Below, one piece after another: positions 7,083-9,769 of a stretch of DNA of 9,769 bases (position 1 is its first letter; every line of letters starts with the position of its first letter). Origin of the DNA: Bacteroidota bacterium (GTDB taxonomy: Bacteria; Bacteroidota; Ignavibacteria; Kapaibacteriales; Kapaibacteriaceae); the NCBI GenBank assembly GCA_003488525.1, contig DNLG01000154.1, positions 2,038 through 11,806 on the forward strand, given 5' to 3'. A model generated the notes under the pieces. That model had not been told where the DNA came from and ran no database searches. It was given only the letters and a program-made list of their open reading frames with translations. The position numbers were made by a program, and so were the translations under genes.

Positions 7083-9101
7083 ATGTCTGATGAATCAACA
7101 AAACCCGTTCAACCGGGCTATACCGAAGACAGTATCAAGGTCCTCGAAGGTCTTGAAGCCGTCCGCAAACGTCCGGCCATGTACATCGGCGATGTCGGCG
7201 AGCGGGGTCTGCACCACCTGATTCAGGAGGTCGTCGATAACTCGATCGACGAAGCGCTGGCCGGCTACTGCCGTAACATCATGATCACGCTCAATGCCGA
7301 TGGATCATGCTCGGTGGCTGACGATGGCCGGGGCATCCCTGTCGGTCCGCACCCGGTAAAGAAGATCTCCACGCTTGAGGTGGTAATGTGCACGCTGCAT
7401 GCCGGCGGCAAGTTCGACAAGAACACCTACAAGGTGTCAGGGGGCTTGCACGGCGTGGGCGTAAGCTGCGTAAATGCCCTTTCGACGAAGATGCTGGTGA
7501 CGGTGGAGCGCGAAGGCAAGAAGTATGAGCAGACCTACAGCATCGGCGTTCCGCAGGGCCCCGTCCAGGAAATAGGAACATCGGATCGCACCGGCACGAC
7601 CGTGCGGTTCTATCCTGACGATACGATCTTCCGGACCGTCGAGTTTCGATATGAGAAGGTCTCTGAGCGTCTGCGCGAGCTTGCGTTCCTGAATCCGGAC
7701 GTGACGATCACGCTCGAAGATGAGCGCGACGGAAAGAAGGATGTCTTTGCATACCGCGGTGGCCTGGTCGACTTCGTCCGCCACCTGGATACCAACGCAA
7801 CGGCGATCACCAAGCCCATCCTCATGAGTGGCACCGTTGCCAACGAATCAGGTGTTGAGACCGTTGTGGACGTGTGCTTTGAATACAACTCGGGCTACAG
7901 CGAGAACCTCCTGTCCTACGTTAACAACATCAACACCGTCGAAGGCGGCACACACGTCTCGGGCTTCCGCAGCGCGCTTACGCGTACGCTCAACGCGTAT
8001 GCGGCAGCCAACAACATGACGAAGAAGGACATCAACCTCACCGGCGAGGACTTCCGTGAAGGCCTCACCGCCGTCATCTCCGTCAAGGTCGCCGAGCCCC
8101 AGTTCGAGGGTCAGACCAAGACCAAGCTCGGCAACGGCGAGACCGAGGGCATCGTCCGTTCGATCATCAACGAAGAACTCTCGAAGTATCTCGACGCAAC
8201 ACCGAGTGCTGCCAAGCATATCATCGAAAAGGCCACACAGGCTGCCGAAGCACGTGCAGCTGCCCGCAAGGCCAAGGACCTTATCCGACGCAAAGGGGCT
8301 CTAGAGAGCGGCTCTCTGCCGGGCAAGCTGGCCGACTGTTCGCTGCGCACTCCGGAGGACACGGAGATCTTCCTCGTCGAAGGTGACTCTGCAGGGGGCT
8401 CGGCAAAGCAAGGTCGCGACCGTCGGTTCCAGGCGATCCTGCCCCTGAAGGGCAAGATCCTGAACGTGCATAAGGCCCGCTTGACAAAGGTGCTCGAGAA
8501 TGAAGAAGTCCGTACCATCTTTACGGCCATCGGCGCCGGATTTGGCGACGACTTTGACGTAGCCAAGGCACGGTACGGTAAGATCATTCTGATGGCCGAC
8601 GCCGACGTGGACGGATCACACATCCGCACACTGCTGCTGACGCTGTTCTGGAAGCACATGCCTCAGCTGATCAATGATGGTCGACTCTACATTGCTCAGC
8701 CCCCTCTCTACAAGCTCAAGAAGGGCAAGACCGAGATCTATGCCTTCAACGACGCAGAGCGCGATGAAGCCATTGCCCGCATCCGCAAGGAGAAGGCCGA
8801 CCGCAAGGCCGCCAAGACCGCTGAAACTCCAGCACCGGATGAGGCTGCAGAGCCCACCGTGGAAGAAGGCGCAACGGCAGATGGCATCGTGATCAGCCGA
8901 TTTAAGGGTCTCGGCGAAATGAATCCCGAACAGCTCTGGGCAACAACGATGAATCCGGAAACGCGCACGCTGCTGCGCGTGAGTATCGAAAATGCCGCCG
9001 AAGCCATGCACGTGTTCGAAACCCTCATGGGCGAAGCCGTCGAGCCACGCCGGGAATTCATCGAGCGTAATGCGCAGTACGTCAAGAATCTCGACATCTA
9101 G
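7083..9101 (+). CDS. gyrB: DNA gyrase subunit B
   Basis: GyrB is the ATPase and TOPRIM subunit of gyrase, which introduces negative supercoils using ATP. The 672-residue protein has the GHKL ATPase domain: Glu49 and Asn53 in QEVVDNSIDE, Asp80 in VADDGRGIP, and the GGLHGVGVSCVNALS lid around 120-134. Then come the transducer domain and the TOPRIM domain, with Glu433 in VEGDSAGGSA and Asp506/Asp508 in DADVDGSH. The C-terminal block has SRFKGLGEMN where QRYKGLGEMN is usual, and it ends YVKNLDI. An Ala/Glu/Lys-rich low-complexity linker (about residues 568-599) sits before that block. GGAGAG 6 bases upstream supports the ATG at 7083. The gap to the DUF721 gene is 27 bases. A tandem stop (TAG TAG) follows, and its second TAG is part of a REP element. 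gyrA and parE/parC are not in the window, but the full pattern favours GyrB over ParE. Confidence 0.96.
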   Translation: MSDESTKPVQPGYTEDSIKVLEGLEAVRKRPAMYIGDVGERGLHHLIQEVVDNSIDEALAGYCRNIMITLNADGSCSVADDGRGIPVGPHPVKKISTLEVVMCTLHAGGKFDKNTYKVSGGLHGVGVSCVNALSTKMLVTVEREGKKYEQTYSIGVPQGPVQEIGTSDRTGTTVRFYPDDTIFRTVEFRYEKVSERLRELAFLNPDVTITLEDERDGKKDVFAYRGGLVDFVRHLDTNATAITKPILMSGTVANESGVETVVDVCFEYNSGYSENLLSYVNNINTVEGGTHVSGFRSALTRTLNAYAAANNMTKKDINLTGEDFREGLTAVISVKVAEPQFEGQTKTKLGNGETEGIVRSIINEELSKYLDATPSAAKHIIEKATQAAEARAAARKAKDLIRRKGALESGSLPGKLADCSLRTPEDTEIFLVEGDSAGGSAKQGRDRRFQAILPLKGKILNVHKARLTKVLENEEVRTIFTAIGAGFGDDFDVAKARYGKIILMADADVDGSHIRTLLLTLFWKHMPQLINDGRLYIAQPPLYKLKKGKTEIYAFNDAERDEAIARIRKEKADRKAAKTAETPAPDEAAEPTVEEGATADGIVISRFKGLGEMNPEQLWATTMNPETRTLLRVSIENAAEAMHVFETLMGEAVEPRREFIERNAQYVKNLDI

Positions 9102-9125
9102 TAGGGGCGAGACGCAGTCTCGCCC
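9101..9125 (+). repeat. REP-like hairpin headed by GTAG, at the gyrB stop codon
   Basis: GTAG (9101-9104) is followed by a perfect 9-bp stem: GGGCGAGAC (9105-9113), loop GCA, GTCTCGCCC (9117-9125). The first base is also the last base of the gyrB stop codon. The stem is strong enough to stall RNA polymerase from either side, but no T-run follows directly (the first is ATTTTC about 8 bases later), so it is at best a non-canonical terminator between convergent genes. Confidence 0.85.
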
Positions 9126-9137
9126 GATGCAACATTT

Positions 9138-9683
9138 TCACGATCTTCGTTCTGCCCATCGGCGAGGATTATTTAAAATGTAATTACGGACTCTTTCAAG
9201 GTGTTTTGGGCCTCTGATCACCGTCTCGTAGTAATTCCTCTGCCAGACATTAGCGTTCTTGTCACCAGTTGATCGCCGCCATTCTACCGTTACACGGGAC
9301 TTAAATCCCGCTACCACGCTTGACAACGACATCGGTCTGTAGCCGCTCGGGTGGTCATTTTTTGAGGGTTCTCTGTGCAATCCACTCAACATGTCGTGAT
9401 GATGCTCAAGCCACACCACCGCATGAATGTGATCTGGCATCACAATGAGGAACTCTTCACTTACTGCGGCAAAAGGACGAATAGAAGGTAGTAGTAACCA
9501 CTCAGCTTTCACAATCTCTCCAAGATCAAGGAGATCAATCCCGGAGTTCACCACTCTGGAGAGGATTCTCCTTCTTTGATACGTAGCAAGAGTTATGAAG
9601 TACGCTCCCGAACGAGTGTAATCATAGTCTTTTAGGCGAATCGATTTGCGCTGTGGAAGCCAATCGAGCTTTAGGTCTGACAC
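9138..9683 (-). CDS. REP-associated tyrosine transposase (Y1/HUH family)
   Basis: A 181-residue single-strand DNA transposase-like protein of the Y1_Tnp (IS200/TnpA-REP) family, which nicks and joins DNA at REP hairpins through a 5'-phosphotyrosine. Visible marks are RLKDYDYTRSGAYFITLAT (about 17-34), the metal-binding HUH pair His85 and His87 in VMPDHIHAVVW, GFKSRVT (about 126-132), VWQRNYYETVIR (about 146-157) with the likely nucleophile Tyr151 or Tyr152, and the end VRNYILNNPRRW. All are typical of stand-alone RAYTs, and the protein looks full length and intact. Translation starts at GTG with GGGAG 6 bases upstream. Flanking GTAG hairpins support the RAYT assignment over an ordinary IS200. 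The gene points toward gyrB and is visibly more AT-rich than the genes beside it, which suggests a different origin. Confidence 0.92.
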   Translation of the reverse strand: MSDLKLDWLPQRKSIRLKDYDYTRSGAYFITLATYQRRRILSRVVNSGIDLLDLGEIVKAEWLLLPSIRPFAAVSEEFLIVMPDHIHAVVWLEHHHDMLSGLHREPSKNDHPSGYRPMSLSSVVAGFKSRVTVEWRRSTGDKNANVWQRNYYETVIRGPKHLERVRNYILNNPRRWAERRS

Positions 9684-9689
9684 TGGATT

Positions 9690-9694
9690 CTCCC
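9690..9694 (-). promoter_or_regulatory. Ribosome binding site of the RAYT gene (GGGAG)
   Basis: GGGAG on the minus strand lies 6 bases before the GTG at 9683. It supports the non-ATG start, as no in-frame ATG is close. Confidence 0.6.
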
Positions 9695-9700
9695 GATGTT

Positions 9701-9712
9701 GTGTTTAAACAC
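9701..9712. repeat. 12-bp perfect palindrome upstream of the RAYT gene
   Basis: GTGTTTAAACAC is a perfect 12-bp palindrome located 18 bases before the RAYT start codon. Its position in the 86-base leader fits an operator or part of a promoter, but no protein can be named. The rest of the leader (9713-9735) shows no clear promoter. Confidence 0.45.
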
Positions 9713-9735
9713 CTTCGTGCAACACCAGTCCCACA

Positions 9736-9767
9736 GCGTGACATTTTCGCACATGTCTCGCCCCTAC
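9736..9767 (-). repeat. Right REP-like end of the RAYT unit
   Basis: On the minus strand this begins GTAGGGGCGAGAC (9767-9755), identical to the left end, but the second arm differs. The best fold pairs 9736-9744 with 9753-9761 (8 pairs, one T-T mismatch at 9739/9758) around an 8-base loop. The GTAG and two further G stay outside the stem. The end is thus an inverted, diverged partner of the hairpin at 9101. Confidence 0.6.
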
Positions 9768-9769
9768 AT

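Larger units (their letters stand above)
9101..9767 (-). mobile_element. RAYT unit: Y1 transposase gene with flanking inverted REP-like ends
   Basis: The unit consists of a minus-strand REP-associated tyrosine transposase gene bounded by the same 13-base sequence GTAGGGGCGAGAC in opposite orientations (9101-9113 on plus, 9767-9755 on minus). Each end can form a hairpin headed by GTAG, the tetranucleotide class typically found next to RAYT-recognised REP stems. RAYTs are usually single-copy, domesticated relatives of IS200/IS605 transposases. Whether this unit itself moves or only mobilises REP elements cannot be told here. The boundaries beyond 9767 are uncertain because the window ends at 9769. 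Confidence 0.7.

Noticed and set aside
9105..9140. Left REP hairpin as a standard intrinsic terminator of gyrB
   Set aside because: The stem is strong, but no T-run follows it directly and the GTAG head and inverted partner fit a REP element better. It may still reduce read-through.
1..9769. CRISPR array, tRNA or rRNA genes, prophage or defence system
   Set aside because: No spaced direct repeats, cloverleaf-like sequences or related protein motifs were seen on either strand.

Overview
The window is a GC-rich bacterial chromosome segment made almost entirely of housekeeping genes, with one small mobile unit at the right end. The group cannot be fixed from sequence alone. Separate purS and purQ genes, a very short DUF721 gene behind recF, and a TAnnTTTG-like -7 box suggest the Bacteroidota/Chlorobi (FCB) side of the tree, possibly a high-GC Ignavibacteria/Kapabacteria-like lineage. 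That placement is inference.

Region 1 (1-4373, minus strand) is a tightly packed seven-gene operon, read right to left: psd, pssA, purS, purQ, tatA, tatB-like, gatA. gatA runs off the left edge, so its C-terminus is missing. Spacings range from 4-base overlaps (ATGA) to 46 bases. The operon joins phosphatidylethanolamine synthesis (PssA makes phosphatidylserine, Psd decarboxylates it), the PurS and PurQ subunits of FGAM synthetase, two subunits of the twin-arginine translocase, and the amidase subunit of the tRNA-dependent amidotransferase.

Region 2 (4374-4465) is a 92-base divergent intergenic region with weak promoter candidates for both directions.

Region 3 (4466-9101, plus strand) is a replication cluster: dnaN (beta clamp), recF, a short DciA-like DUF721 gene and gyrB. 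Gaps are small, and recF overlaps the DUF721 gene by 4 bases. dnaA is not present, and no cluster of DnaA boxes is visible.

Region 4 (9101-9769) is a REP-associated tyrosine transposase (RAYT, Y1/HUH family) on the minus strand. It is flanked by inverted GTAG-headed repeats. The left repeat is a perfect 9-bp hairpin whose GTAG starts on the last base of the gyrB stop codon. The right repeat shares 13 identical bases in inverted orientation but folds through a different second arm. The transposase gene is visibly more AT-rich than its neighbours.

No CRISPR array, tRNA, rRNA or prophage gene was seen. There is no gene-free stretch over 300 bases. The most interesting signal is the RAYT/REP unit and its placement on the gyrB stop codon.
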